The position numbers and the translations under genes are program-made. A stretch of DNA of 64,000 nt from Nitrobacteraceae bacterium AZCC 2146 (GTDB lineage Bacteria > Pseudomonadota > Alphaproteobacteria > Rhizobiales > Xanthobacteraceae). Shown here one piece after another: positions 51,856-60,876 of the stretch. The notes below the pieces were generated by a model that worked only from the letters and a program-made list of their open reading frames with translations, was not told the origin of the DNA and made no database searches. The stretch spans positions 5,320,001 through 5,384,000 of the forward strand of contig JBAGRP010000001.1 of assembly GCA_036924855.1 (NCBI GenBank), read 5' to 3'. Positions within the stretch are counted from its first letter, which is position 1. Each line of letters opens with the position of its first letter.

Positions 51856-52998
51856 TCAGATGTGGAAAGTGCGCAGCGGCGGGAAGCCGTTGAACGCCAC
51901 CGACGAGTAGGTCGACGTATACGCGCCGGTGCCTTCGATCAGCAGCTTGTCGCCGATCTCGAGCGTCACCGGAAGCGGGTACGGCAGCTTCTCGTACATC
52001 ACGTCGGCGCTATCGCAGGTCGGGCCCGCGAGCACGCACGGCGTCATCTCGGCGCCGTCATGCGGCGTCTTGATGGCGTAGCGGATCGACTCGTCCATCG
52101 TCTCGGCGAGACCGCCGAACTTGCCGATGTCCAGGTACACCCAGCGCACATCGTCCTCGTCGCTCTTCTTGGAGATCAGAACGACTTCGGTCTCGATGAT
52201 GCCGGCATTGCCGACCATGCCGCGACCCGGCTCGATGATGGTCTCCGGGATCGCGTTGCCGAAATGCTTGCGCAGCGCACGGAAGATCGAACGGCCGTAC
52301 TGCACGACCGCCGGGACTTCCTTGAGGTACTTGGTCGGGAATCCGCCACCCATGTTGACCATGGAGAGGTTGATGCCACGCTCCGCACAGTCGCGGAACA
52401 CCGACGACGCCATCGACAGTGCGCGATCCCACGCCTTCACCTTGCGCTGCTGCGAACCGACATGGAACGAGATGCCATACGGCTCCAGGCCCAGACGCTT
52501 GGCGAGGTCGAGGACATCGACCGCCATCTCCGGGTCGCAACCGAACTTGCGCGACAGCGGCCACTCGGCGCCGGCACAGTCGTAGAGGATGCGGCAGAAC
52601 ACCTTGGCGCCGGGAGCGGCGCGGGCGATCTTCTCGACCTCTGCGGTGCAGTCCACCGAGAACAGGCGAATGCCGAGCGCGAAAGCGCGCGCGATGTCGC
52701 GTTCCTTCTTGATGGTGTTGCCAAAGGAGACGCGCTCCGGGGTCGCACCGGCGTCGAGCGCCATCTGGATCTCCTGCACCGACGCGCAGTCGAAGCACGA
52801 GCCCATCGAGGCGAGCAGCGACAGCACTTCCGGCGCCGGGTTGGCCTTCACCGCGTAGAACACGCGGCTATCCGGCAACGCCTTCGCGAAGCTCTGAAAA
52901 TTGTCGCGCACGACTTCAAGGTCGACGACGAGGCAGGGCTCGAGGTCCTGACCTTCGTTGCGGCGGGCACGGAGGAATTCCTGGATACGTTCGGTCAT
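51856..52998 (-). CDS. ornithine (diamino acid) decarboxylase, fold-type III
   Basis: A 380-residue PLP enzyme of the alanine-racemase/eukaryotic-ODC fold making putrescine. Visible: PLP-lysine Lys51 in YAVKANPAPEVL, FDCASVQEIQMAL, GISFHVGSQQ, NMGGGFPTKY, EPGRGMVG, and the substrate-site cysteine in GPTCDSADVMYEK. The length and the CDSAD motif suit the bacterial ODC/LDC group. It heads the polyamine block and is preceded by a long leader that is probably the speF RNA. Confidence 0.93.
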   Translation of the reverse strand: MTERIQEFLRARRNEGQDLEPCLVVDLEVVRDNFQSFAKALPDSRVFYAVKANPAPEVLSLLASMGSCFDCASVQEIQMALDAGATPERVSFGNTIKKERDIARAFALGIRLFSVDCTAEVEKIARAAPGAKVFCRILYDCAGAEWPLSRKFGCDPEMAVDVLDLAKRLGLEPYGISFHVGSQQRKVKAWDRALSMASSVFRDCAERGINLSMVNMGGGFPTKYLKEVPAVVQYGRSIFRALRKHFGNAIPETIIEPGRGMVGNAGIIETEVVLISKKSDEDDVRWVYLDIGKFGGLAETMDESIRYAIKTPHDGAEMTPCVLAGPTCDSADVMYEKLPYPLPVTLEIGDKLLIEGTGAYTSTYSSVAFNGFPPLRTFHI

Positions 52999-53000
52999 AG

Positions 53001-53480
53001 CACTCTCCCAAACGGCCCGGCAAAGGGGACGCGTTCAAAAAATGATGTCGGTTCAGCGCCTCCGGACCCAGTCGCGCGATGGAGGCGCGGCAAAGTCGAA
53101 AGCTCAGACCGTAAGTGCTGCCGTGGATTGGTTGGGAGTGATCCCGCCCGCACACCTGGCAATGAAGGACAAGCCTCTTCGGTATTCGCGCTGGCTGATG
53201 GAAAGCCAGCAGAGACCAAAAAAGCCCGATCCGTCGTTGCTTTAAGTCGCGTCCCCCGTTGAGAACGAGGTGCGCCGGTTCGCCTCCGGCTGCCAGTCAC
53301 GGTTGCAAGGATCAAAGTTGCCTTCAACGGCATCCCTGGAGAGAGATGCTGGCCCCTTGCAAATCTTGCAGGAGACCCTCGGCTTCTTCGTCCCTTGGCG
53401 GCTGTCCGGCCTCTTGTCCGGATACCTACCGACTGACACACGACCACAGGCACGTGCGAAATTGGGCAAGAGTGCAATTA
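53001..53480 (-). ncRNA. long 5' leader of the ornithine decarboxylase gene, candidate speF RNA motif
   Basis: About 480-650 bases lie between the decarboxylase ATG and the next gene. The frame open across it gives an Arg/Ser/Pro-rich product without family character, and T-runs (GGGCTTTTTT at about 53225 on this strand) and several GC hairpins suggest RNA structure. Rfam's speF motif is a conserved leader upstream of alphaproteobacterial ornithine decarboxylase genes, which is the basis for the call. Boundaries are approximate, and I have not folded or aligned it. Confidence 0.5.
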
Positions 53481-53668
53481 GGGTGTTTGACTCTGCTTCG
53501 CAAGATTTTTTTTGGGTTGAGGGGAAATTTTCCCCGGCACGTGATGCGAATGTCTCACGCAGGCGTTTGAGCGCCGCTCAACATGAACAGACGTTAAGTT
53601 AGTTTAAGGAAGCGTGAGCGTTTGACGCAGGCGTGGCGCGGGTTTCCGCGACTCAGTGAGTTGTTAGC

Positions 53669-53920
53669 TCAGCCGCGACGTGTAAACGGCTCGATGCGCT
53701 GCGCGGTGCGGATGAACGTCACCATGATGGCGGTGCCGGCGAGAAACAGGATCACCTGCAGGACGTGTTCGCCCATGGTGTCCAGCCCGAACAGGATTGA
53801 CAGCGCCCAGCCGCCGGCAAAGGCCGCGCCGAACACTTCCGCGCCGATCAGGATCGCCGCCGAGAGCACGGTGATGACGCTGGGCCAGTAGATCCGGCGG
53901 GGGGCGGTGGAAGTGGTCAT
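53669..53920 (-). CDS. small two-helix membrane protein, conserved hypothetical
   Basis: An 83-residue inner-membrane protein with two or three hydrophobic stretches (VITVLSAAILIGAEVFGAAFAGGWALSILFGL and HVLQVILFLAGTAIMVTFI) and a short basic tail. AGGACCTTGAGAC precedes ATG 53920. Relatives occur in Bradyrhizobium-type genomes; function is unknown. It is divergent from the M3 peptidase gene. Confidence 0.75.
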   Translation of the reverse strand: MTTSTAPRRIYWPSVITVLSAAILIGAEVFGAAFAGGWALSILFGLDTMGEHVLQVILFLAGTAIMVTFIRTAQRIEPFTRRG

Positions 53921-54049
53921 GTCTCAAGGTCCTGTTTCGGGCCGCAATCTCTCCGAAAAAGCCTGCTGCGGCAAGCGCTAAAGGGCCTAAAAAAGCCCCA
54001 TCGCGTGGTATAGATTCCCCACATATTGGGCGGCAAATCAGGATTTGTA

Positions 54050-56143
54050 ATGTCAGACACCACCTTGCATTCAGCGGTCACCTCGCGCGCACTCGACAAT
54101 CCGCTGCTGCAGGCGTGGCAGACGCCGTTCGAGACGCCGCCGTTCGCCGAGATCCTGCCCGAGCATTTCATACAGGCCTTCGAGCAGGCGTTTTTCGACC
54201 ATTCCGCCGAGATATCGGCGATCGTCAACGATCCCGCGGCGCCGGACTTCGCCAACACGATCACGGCGCTGGAGCGCTCCGGCAAGCTGCTGAGCCGGGT
54301 CTCCGCGGTGTTCTACGACCTGGTCTCGGCGCATTCCAATCCGGCACTGCTGGAGATCGACAAGGAAGTGTCGCTGCGCCAGGCCCGGCACTGGAACCCA
54401 ATCATGATGAACGCCGTGCTGTTCGGCCGCATCGCAGCACTGCACGACAACCGCGCCAGCCTCGGCCTCAGCTCGGAGCAGCTGCGGCTGCTGGAGCGCA
54501 CCTATACCCGCTTCCACCGCGCCGGCGCCGGCCTCGACGAGGTCGCCAAGGCGCGGATGGCGGAGATCAACGAGCGTCTCGCCCATCTCGGCACCGCATT
54601 CAGCCACCATCTGCTCGGCGACGAGCAGGACTGGTTCATGGAAATCGGCGAAGGCGACACCGACGGCCTGCCGGAGAGCTTTGTCGCCGCCGCCAAGGCT
54701 GCGGCGGAAGAGCGTGGCATGACCGGCAAGGCGATCGTGACGACGTCGCGTTCGTCCATGGAGCCGTTCCTGAAGAGTTCGACGCGGCGCGATCTGCGCG
54801 AGAAGGCCTACAAGGCCTTCATCGCGCGCGGCGACAATGGCAACGCCAACGACAACAACGCCACCATCGTCGAGATCCTGCAGCTGCGCGAGGAGAGCGC
54901 CAAGCTGCTCGGTTTCCCGACGTTTGCGGCCTACCGGCTGGAAGATTCCATGGCGAAGACGCCGGAGGCCGTGCGCGGCCTGCTGGAGCGGGTCTGGAAG
55001 CCGGCGCGGGACCGCGCGCTCGCCGACCGCGATGCGCTGCAGGAGCTGGTGACGGAAGAGGGCGGCAATTTCAAGCTGGCCTCCTGGGACTGGCGCTACT
55101 ACGCCGAAAAGCTGCGGCAGCGCCGCGCCAATTTCGACGACGCCGCGATCAAGCCGTATCTTGCGCTCGACAACATGATCGACGCCGCCTTTGACACCGC
55201 GACCCGGCTGTTCGGCGTCACCTTCGAAGAGCGCAAGGATGTTCCGGTGTGGCATCCCGACGTCCGGGTCTGGGAGGTGAAGGACGCCAAGGGCCAGCAC
55301 AAGGCGCTGTTCTATGGTGACTACTTCGCCCGGCCCTCGAAGCGCTCCGGCGCCTGGATGACCTCGCTGCGCGATCAGCAGAAGCTCGACGGCGACGTCG
55401 CGCCGCTGGTCCTGAACGTCTGCAACTTCGCCAAGGGCACCGACGGCCAGCCCTCGCTGCTGTCGCCCGATGACGCGCGGACCCTGTTCCACGAGTTTGG
55501 CCACGGCCTGCATGGCATGCTGTCGGATGTCACCTATCCCTCGCTGTCGGGCACCTCGGTATTCACCGACTTCGTCGAGCTGCCGTCGCAGCTCTATGAG
55601 CATTGGCAGGAGCAGCCGCAGGTGTTGCAGACCTTCGCCAAGCACTACCAGACCGGCGAACCGCTGCCGGACGATCTGCTCAAGCGCTTCATCGCCGCGC
55701 GAAAGTTCAACCAGGGCTTCGCCACGGTGGAATTCGTCTCCTCGGCGCTGATCGACCTCGAATTCCACACCCAGCCAGCCTCGGCCAGCACCGACGTGGC
55801 GGCGTTCGAGCGCAAGGAGCTGGAGAAGATCGGCATGCCCGCGGAAATCTCGCTGCGGCACCGCCCGACCCAGTTTGGCCATATCTTCTCCGGCGATCAC
55901 TATGCCTCGGGCTATTACAGCTACATGTGGTCCGAGGTGATGGATGCCGACGCCTTCGGCGCGTTCGAGGAAGCCGGCAACATCTTCGATCCCGCGGTCG
56001 CCAAGCGGCTGCATGACGACATCTATTCGTCGGGCGGTTCGGTCGATCCGGAGGCCGCCTATATCGCCTTCCGCGGCCGCGCACCTGCGCCAGATGCGCT
56101 CTTGCGCCGTCGCGGCCTGCTCGACACCCCCGAGGCAGCCTGA
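54050..56143 (+). CDS. M3 family metallopeptidase (oligopeptidase A/Dcp-like)
   Basis: A 697-residue zinc endopeptidase that degrades short peptides. The catalytic motif HEFGH is at 481-485, within LFHEFGHGLHGMLSD, and the third ligand Glu lies in VFTDFVELPSQLYEHW. The N-terminal helical domain (NPLLQAWQTPFETPPFAEILPEHFIQAFEQA) and the GYYSYMWSEVMDADAF segment are typical of M3A. No signal peptide, so cytoplasmic. ATG 54050 begins the family. A long antisense open frame covers it but is a codon-bias shadow. Confidence 0.95.
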   Translation: MSDTTLHSAVTSRALDNPLLQAWQTPFETPPFAEILPEHFIQAFEQAFFDHSAEISAIVNDPAAPDFANTITALERSGKLLSRVSAVFYDLVSAHSNPALLEIDKEVSLRQARHWNPIMMNAVLFGRIAALHDNRASLGLSSEQLRLLERTYTRFHRAGAGLDEVAKARMAEINERLAHLGTAFSHHLLGDEQDWFMEIGEGDTDGLPESFVAAAKAAAEERGMTGKAIVTTSRSSMEPFLKSSTRRDLREKAYKAFIARGDNGNANDNNATIVEILQLREESAKLLGFPTFAAYRLEDSMAKTPEAVRGLLERVWKPARDRALADRDALQELVTEEGGNFKLASWDWRYYAEKLRQRRANFDDAAIKPYLALDNMIDAAFDTATRLFGVTFEERKDVPVWHPDVRVWEVKDAKGQHKALFYGDYFARPSKRSGAWMTSLRDQQKLDGDVAPLVLNVCNFAKGTDGQPSLLSPDDARTLFHEFGHGLHGMLSDVTYPSLSGTSVFTDFVELPSQLYEHWQEQPQVLQTFAKHYQTGEPLPDDLLKRFIAARKFNQGFATVEFVSSALIDLEFHTQPASASTDVAAFERKELEKIGMPAEISLRHRPTQFGHIFSGDHYASGYYSYMWSEVMDADAFGAFEEAGNIFDPAVAKRLHDDIYSSGGSVDPEAAYIAFRGRAPAPDALLRRRGLLDTPEAA

Positions 56144-56156
56144 GGTGGCGCGCCTG

Positions 56157-56792
56157 ATGCATCGCGCGCTCGCCCTGCTGACGCTGCTCGTCGCCCTCAC
56201 GGGCGGCGTCGTTGCGGCCGCGGCGCATCCGCACGTCTGGGTCACCGCTTCGAGCGAACTGGTCTATGCGCCGGATGGCTCGGTCACCGGCGTGCGCCAC
56301 AGCTGGACCTTCGACGACATGTTCTCGACCTATGCGCTGCAGGGCGTCGAGACCAAAACCAAGGGCGTTTACACCCGCGAGGAGCTGGCACCGCTGGCGC
56401 AGACCAATGTGGAGTCGCTGAAGGAATTCGGCTTCTTCACCTTCGCCAAGGCCGACGGCAAGAAACAGCGTTTCCTCGACCCGGTCGATTACTACCTTGA
56501 ACGCAAGGATGCGGCGCTGGTGCTGCACTTCACGCTGCCGTTCAAGACGCCGTTCAAGACCAGACAGCTGGCGCTCGAAGTGTTCGACCCGACCTTCTTC
56601 GTCGATTTCGGTCTGGAGAAGAAGGATCCGGTCCGACTGGTCGGTGCGCCGGCGAGCTGCACGATGGCAATCCAGCGCCCCAACGACGGCGCGGCCGGTG
56701 CGCAGAAGCTCAATGAAGACACCTTCATGAACGGCGAGAATTCCAATTACGGCGCGATGTTCGCCAACAAGATCACGGTAGATTGTCCATGA
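56157..56792 (+). CDS. DUF1007 family exported protein
   Basis: A 211-residue periplasmic protein: signal peptide HRALALLTLLVALTGGVVAAAA, then HPHVWVTASSELVYAPDGSVTGVRHSWTFDDMFSTYAL, the DUF1007 core with an HPH metal-like motif directly at the mature N-terminus. Partners of this family are usually NicO/RcnA-type nickel/cobalt transporters, and one follows here with a 4-base overlap. A periplasmic metal-capture role is inferred. ATG 56157 has GAGGTGG upstream; GTG 56145 is possible. Confidence 0.88.
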   Translation: MHRALALLTLLVALTGGVVAAAAHPHVWVTASSELVYAPDGSVTGVRHSWTFDDMFSTYALQGVETKTKGVYTREELAPLAQTNVESLKEFGFFTFAKADGKKQRFLDPVDYYLERKDAALVLHFTLPFKTPFKTRQLALEVFDPTFFVDFGLEKKDPVRLVGAPASCTMAIQRPNDGAAGAQKLNEDTFMNGENSNYGAMFANKITVDCP

Positions 56793-58021
56793 ACCTCTCA
56801 AATCGTCATTGCGAGCGAAGCGAAGCAATCCAGCCTTTGGAGCAGCAAAGACTGGATTGCTTCGTCGCAAGTGCTCCTCGCAATGACGGAAGCAAGACGG
56901 TGGCTCGGATCTTCTGCAGCTGCGCGGCGTTGCTGGCTATTGCCGTGGTTGCCGACGGCGCGCTGCATGACGTGCTGGCGCAAAATCCGTTTGGTGGTGC
57001 GCGCGCCGCGCCCGACGCGCAGGTCGGCGGCATCGTCGGCTGGCTGCTGACCAAGCAATCCGAATTCTACCGCGAGATGTCGTCGACTATCCGTGCCGCG
57101 AAGTCCGACGGCAGCGCGGTGTGGACGCTGCTGGCGATCTCCTTCGCCTATGGCATCTTCCACGCCGCGGGTCCCGGCCACGGCAAGGCGGTGATCTCGT
57201 CCTATCTGGTCGCCAATGAAGAGACCGCGCGGCGCGGCATCGCTCTGTCGTTCGTCTCGGCGCTGATGCAGTCGCTGGTCGCGGTGCTGATCGTCGGCAT
57301 CGGTGCCTGGCTGCTTAATGTTACCGCCAAAACCATGTGCAGCGCCGAGCGGGTGGTCGAGATCGCCAGCTATGCGCTGATCGCTGCCTTCGGCGTCCGG
57401 CTGGTCTGGAGCAAGGGCCGTGGCTTCTTCCGCGCGCTGCGGCCGTCTTTGGCCGGGTCCGCGCCGCAATTGGCGCCGGCGTTGGCGCATGCCGCTGTGC
57501 ATCATCACGACCACGACCACCATGGTCACGATCATCACCACGATCATGGCCACGCCCATGTTGCGCATGCCGAGGCTGTCGTGCACGACCGCGCGCATCA
57601 CGACCATGCCCATCATGACCACGTCCATGATGAGCATTGCGGCCATTCCCATGGACCGACGCCGGACCAGCTCGCCGGTCCCGGCGGCTGGAAGCGCGGC
57701 TTCAGCGCGATCTTCGCAGTCGGTATCCGGCCGTGCTCCGGCGCCATCCTGGTGCTGGTGTTCGCGCTGGCGCAGGGCCTGTTCTGGGCCGGCATTGCCG
57801 CGACTTTCGTGATGGGCCTGGGCACCGCGATCACGGTGGCGACCATTGCTGTCATCGCGGTCTCCGCGAAGGGGTTGGCGCGCCGCATCGCAGGCGGCCG
57901 CGACGGCGGCGGAGCGCTTGTCATGCGCGGGCTGGAATTCGGCGCCGCCGCTCTGGTGCTGCTGTTCGGCGTCGGCCTGCTGCTCGGCTATGTCGCCACC
58001 GAACGCGTTACCTGCTTCTGA
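56789..58021 (+). CDS. NicO family nickel/cobalt transporter with REP-encoded N-terminus
   Basis: The 410-residue reading starts at the ATG that overlaps the DUF1007 stop (ATGA). Residues 6-35 are the translation of a REP-A element (HCERSEAIQ..QRLDCFVASAPRND). From residue 38 comes a normal protein: hydrophobic lead, SFAYGIFHAAGPGHGKAVISSYLVA (NicO motif), a His/Asp loop with more than 25 His at about 235-290, and IFAVGIRPCSGAILVLVFALAQGLFWAG. The family exports Ni/Co/other divalent ions. GTG 56900, just after the repeat, is an alternative start. Confidence 0.87.
   Translation: MNLSNRHCERSEAIQPLEQQRLDCFVASAPRNDGSKTVARIFCSCAALLAIAVVADGALHDVLAQNPFGGARAAPDAQVGGIVGWLLTKQSEFYREMSSTIRAAKSDGSAVWTLLAISFAYGIFHAAGPGHGKAVISSYLVANEETARRGIALSFVSALMQSLVAVLIVGIGAWLLNVTAKTMCSAERVVEIASYALIAAFGVRLVWSKGRGFFRALRPSLAGSAPQLAPALAHAAVHHHDHDHHGHDHHHDHGHAHVAHAEAVVHDRAHHDHAHHDHVHDEHCGHSHGPTPDQLAGPGGWKRGFSAIFAVGIRPCSGAILVLVFALAQGLFWAGIAATFVMGLGTAITVATIAVIAVSAKGLARRIAGGRDGGGALVMRGLEFGAAALVLLFGVGLLLGYVATERVTCF
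56804..56888. repeat. REP element, type A, inside the NicO coding frame
   Basis: CGTCATTGCGAGCGAAGCG, AAGCAATCCAG, CTGGATTGCTTCGTCGC and CTCGCAATGACG occur in the same order as in the copies at 1869 and 23050. It keeps the reading frame open between the coupled ATG 56789 and the conserved NicO sequence. Confidence 0.88.
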
Positions 58022-58080
58022 ATCCGATGCCGGGAGCTTGTCTTGACAAGGCCCGGCCAAAGCGCGAAGCCACTGATATC

Positions 58081-59115
58081 ATGACGATTGTCGTTCCCAT
58101 CGAGAGAGCACCGGTCGCTGCGAAAACGCTGGATCGCGTTGGCGTGCTGCTGGTCAATCTGGGCACGCCGGATAGCGCCGATACACGCGGCGTCCGCGTC
58201 TATCTCAGGGAGTTCCTGTCGGATCCCCGGGTGATCGAGGATCAGGGCCTGCTGTGGAAGCTGGTGCTCAACGGCATCATTCTAACCACCCGTCCCCGGC
58301 GCAAGGCGAAGGACTATCTAAAGATCTGGAACACGGAGCTGAACGAGTCTCCGCTGAAGACCATCACCCGCGCGCAGTCCGACAAGCTGGCGGCGGCGAT
58401 TGATGACCATAGCCATGTGGTGGTCGATTGGGCGATGCGCTACGGCAATCCCTCGATCCGCTCGCGGATCGCCGCGCTGACCGCGCAGGGCTGTGATCGC
58501 ATCCTGGTGGTGCCGTTGTATCCGCAATATTCGGCGGCGACCTCGGCGACGGTCTGCGACGAAGTGTTCCGCGTGCTTGGCGAAATGCGCGCGCAGCCGA
58601 CGCTGCGGGTGACGCCGCCCTATTTCGACGAGCCGGACTATATCAACGCGCTGGCGGTCTCGATCGAGAGCCATATCGCGACGCTGTCGTTCGTGCCCGA
58701 ACTGATCGTGGCCTCGTACCACGGCATGCCGCAGAAATACATCGACAAGGGCGACCCTTATCAGGCGCAATGCATTGCCACCACCGACGCGCTGCGCCGG
58801 CGGATGGGACCGGATGCACCAAAGCTGATACTGACCTTCCAGTCGCGCTTCGGCTTCGACCAGTGGCTGAAGCCCTATACCGACAAGACCATCGAGCAGC
58901 TGGCCAAGGACGGCGTCAAGCGCATCGCCGTGGTGATGCCCGGCTTCTCCGCGGATTGTCTGGAGACGCTGGAAGAGATCGCGCAGGAAAACTGCGAGAT
59001 CTTCCAGCACAACGGCGGTGAACAGTTTTCCGCAATCCCGTGTCTCAACGACAGCGATCCCGGCATGGATGTGATCCGGCAGTTGGTGCTGCGCGAGCTG
59101 CAGGGCTGGATCTGA
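58081..59115 (+). CDS. hemH: ferrochelatase
   Basis: A 344-residue enzyme inserting ferrous iron into protoporphyrin IX, the last step of protoheme synthesis. Motifs: VGVLLVNLGTPDSADTRGVRVYLREFLSDPRVI, the invariant-His strand LIVASYHGMPQKYIDKGDPY, LTFQSRFGFDQWLKPYTD and VVMPGFSADCLETLEEI. No membrane anchor is seen. ATG 58081 begins the family; upstream frame is unrelated. It follows the NicO gene by 59 bases. Confidence 0.96.
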   Translation: MTIVVPIERAPVAAKTLDRVGVLLVNLGTPDSADTRGVRVYLREFLSDPRVIEDQGLLWKLVLNGIILTTRPRRKAKDYLKIWNTELNESPLKTITRAQSDKLAAAIDDHSHVVVDWAMRYGNPSIRSRIAALTAQGCDRILVVPLYPQYSAATSATVCDEVFRVLGEMRAQPTLRVTPPYFDEPDYINALAVSIESHIATLSFVPELIVASYHGMPQKYIDKGDPYQAQCIATTDALRRRMGPDAPKLILTFQSRFGFDQWLKPYTDKTIEQLAKDGVKRIAVVMPGFSADCLETLEEIAQENCEIFQHNGGEQFSAIPCLNDSDPGMDVIRQLVLRELQGWI

Positions 59116-59208
59116 CCGCTCGCTTTTCCCGGCGTCGAACCTTACATCTGATCCTGGCGACCCATTCAGGCACGGCATGCCGCGCGTTATTTTCGCTGGG
59201 AGATTTTG

Positions 59209-60204
59209 ATGACGGGTTTTGATATTTTCGCCATCGCCTTTGTCGTGCTGATCATCCTCACTTTGTTCGCCGGCGTGAAAACCGTGCCGCAGGGCTTTGA
59301 CTGGACCATCGAGCGCTTCGGCAAGTTCACCCGCACGCTGTCTCCCGGACTCAACATCATCATCCCCTACTTCGACCGCGTCGGCCGCAAGATGAACATG
59401 ATGGAGCAGGTGATCAGCATCCCCGAGCAGGAGGTGATCACCAAGGACAATGCTACGGTGACGGTGGACGGCGTCGCGTTCTACCAGGTGTTCGATGCGG
59501 CCAAGGCCAGCTACGAGGTCTCGGATCTCAACCAGGCGATCATCGTGCTGACCATGACCAACATCCGCTCGGTGATGGGCGCCATGGACCTCGACCAGGT
59601 GCTGTCGCATCGCGACGAGATCAACGAGCGGCTGCTGCGCGTGGTCGATGCCGCGGTGTCGCCGTGGGGCCTCAAGGTCAACCGCATCGAGATCAAGGAT
59701 ATCGTGCCGCCCGCCGATCTGGTCGAAGCCATGGGCCGGCAGATGAAGGCCGAGCGCGTCAAGCGCGCCGACATTCTGCAGGCGGAAGGCCAGCGGCAGT
59801 CGGAAATCCTTCGTGCCGAAGGCGCCAAGCAAGGCCAGATCCTGCAGGCCGAAGGCCGCCGCGAGGCTGCATTCCGCGACGCCGAGGCGCGCGAGCGCTC
59901 CGCCGAGGCCGAGGCGCGGGCGACGCAGATGGTCAGCGAAGCCATCGCCAGGGGCGACGTCGCCGCGCTGAACTACTTCATCGCCGACAAATACATCAAG
60001 GCGTTCGGCCAGATCGCGGACTCGCCGAACCAGAAGATCATCATGCTGCCGGTCGAGGCGATGAGCGTGCTGGGCTCGCTGGCCGGCATCGGCGAGATCG
60101 CCAAGGCGACGTTTGGCGAGAGCGCGGCCTCGGCGCAGGCTGCGGCGCGGCGCTCGTCGGTGCCGCCAGCCGGACCAACGCCCCCGGTCACGCCGAGGAC
60201 CTGA
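59209..60204 (+). CDS. SPFH/Band 7 (stomatin/QmcA-like) membrane protein
   Basis: A 331-residue protein with an N-terminal membrane segment (IFAIAFVVLIILTLFAGV), the SPFH domain KTVPQGFDWTIERFGKFTRTLSPGLNIIIPYFDRVGRKMNMMEQVISIPEQEVITKDNATVTVDGVAFYQV, a long Ala/Glu/Arg coiled-coil (RQMKAERVKRADILQAEGQ..RERSAEAEARATQ) and a polar tail. Such proteins form membrane microdomain rings. GGGAG sits 7 bases before ATG 59209. It is paired with nfeD two bases downstream. Confidence 0.93.
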   Translation: MTGFDIFAIAFVVLIILTLFAGVKTVPQGFDWTIERFGKFTRTLSPGLNIIIPYFDRVGRKMNMMEQVISIPEQEVITKDNATVTVDGVAFYQVFDAAKASYEVSDLNQAIIVLTMTNIRSVMGAMDLDQVLSHRDEINERLLRVVDAAVSPWGLKVNRIEIKDIVPPADLVEAMGRQMKAERVKRADILQAEGQRQSEILRAEGAKQGQILQAEGRREAAFRDAEARERSAEAEARATQMVSEAIARGDVAALNYFIADKYIKAFGQIADSPNQKIIMLPVEAMSVLGSLAGIGEIAKATFGESAASAQAAARRSSVPPAGPTPPVTPRT

Positions 60205-60206
60205 AA

Positions 60207-60650
60207 ATGGGCGAGATGTTCGTCACGCTGGGCACCTGGAACTGGCTGATCTTCGGCCTGTTGCTGATGGCGCTCGAATTGCTCGCGCCCGGCGTCTTCC
60301 TGTTCTGGCTCGGACTCGCGGCGTTGCTGGTCGGATTGTTGTCGTTCGTGTTTCATCCGTCGTGGCAGCTGCAGATCCTGCTGTTTGCGGTGTTCGCCGC
60401 CGCAGCCGTGCCGCTGTGGCGGCGCGTCGCGCGGCAAAAGCCTGGCGCCAATCCGAATCCGTTTCTCAACAAGCGCTCCGACGCGCTGGTCGGCCGGGTC
60501 TGCACGCTGGAAAAGCCGATCGTCGATGGCGAGGGCATCGTGCGGATCGACGACACCGTCTGGCGCGTCGCCGGCCCCGATGCGCCGGCCGGAACACGTG
60601 TGAAGATCGTGAAGGCGGATGGCGCAAGCCTGACGGTGGACGTGGCTTAG
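60207..60650 (+). CDS. NfeD family membrane protein
   Basis: A 147-residue short NfeD: two or three membrane segments (WLIFGLLLMALELLAPGVFLFWLGLAALLVGLLSFV, LQILLFAVFAAAAVPLW) and a C-terminal OB-fold (LVGRVCTLEKPIVDGEGIVRIDDTVWRVAGPDAPAGTRVKIVKADGASLTV). NfeD proteins act with SPFH partners, here the gene just upstream. It lacks the serine-protease domain of long NfeD. Confidence 0.92.
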   Translation: MGEMFVTLGTWNWLIFGLLLMALELLAPGVFLFWLGLAALLVGLLSFVFHPSWQLQILLFAVFAAAAVPLWRRVARQKPGANPNPFLNKRSDALVGRVCTLEKPIVDGEGIVRIDDTVWRVAGPDAPAGTRVKIVKADGASLTVDVA

Positions 60651-60876
60651 TCTAGAAGCCCTGGCCGACGATGCATCAGCATCGCAGGCGTCTACACACT
60701 TTCAGAACTTGATGAAAAATTACAGCGCCTCTGTCTGCTCAACGAGAAGATAGTGCGTCAATGCACATGGGACGGTGTCCAAGTGCTTGCCCGGCATGAG
60801 GGGGTGGTGCCATCCACTGTCGGGTAAAACGAATACGTTGAAGACGCCATGTTGAGGGGTAGATTGCTCGGCTACT

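Noticed and set aside
52995..53477. 160-codon minus-strand open frame in the ornithine decarboxylase leader
   Set aside because: It ends inside the decarboxylase start, has Arg/Ser/Pro-rich composition with no family, and fits better as structured untranslated RNA.
54071..56245. 724-codon open frame on the minus strand opposite the M3 peptidase gene
   Set aside because: It lies fully antisense to a gene with clear catalytic motifs, has low-complexity Arg/Gly/Leu composition and no domain; it is a shadow of codon bias in GC-rich DNA.
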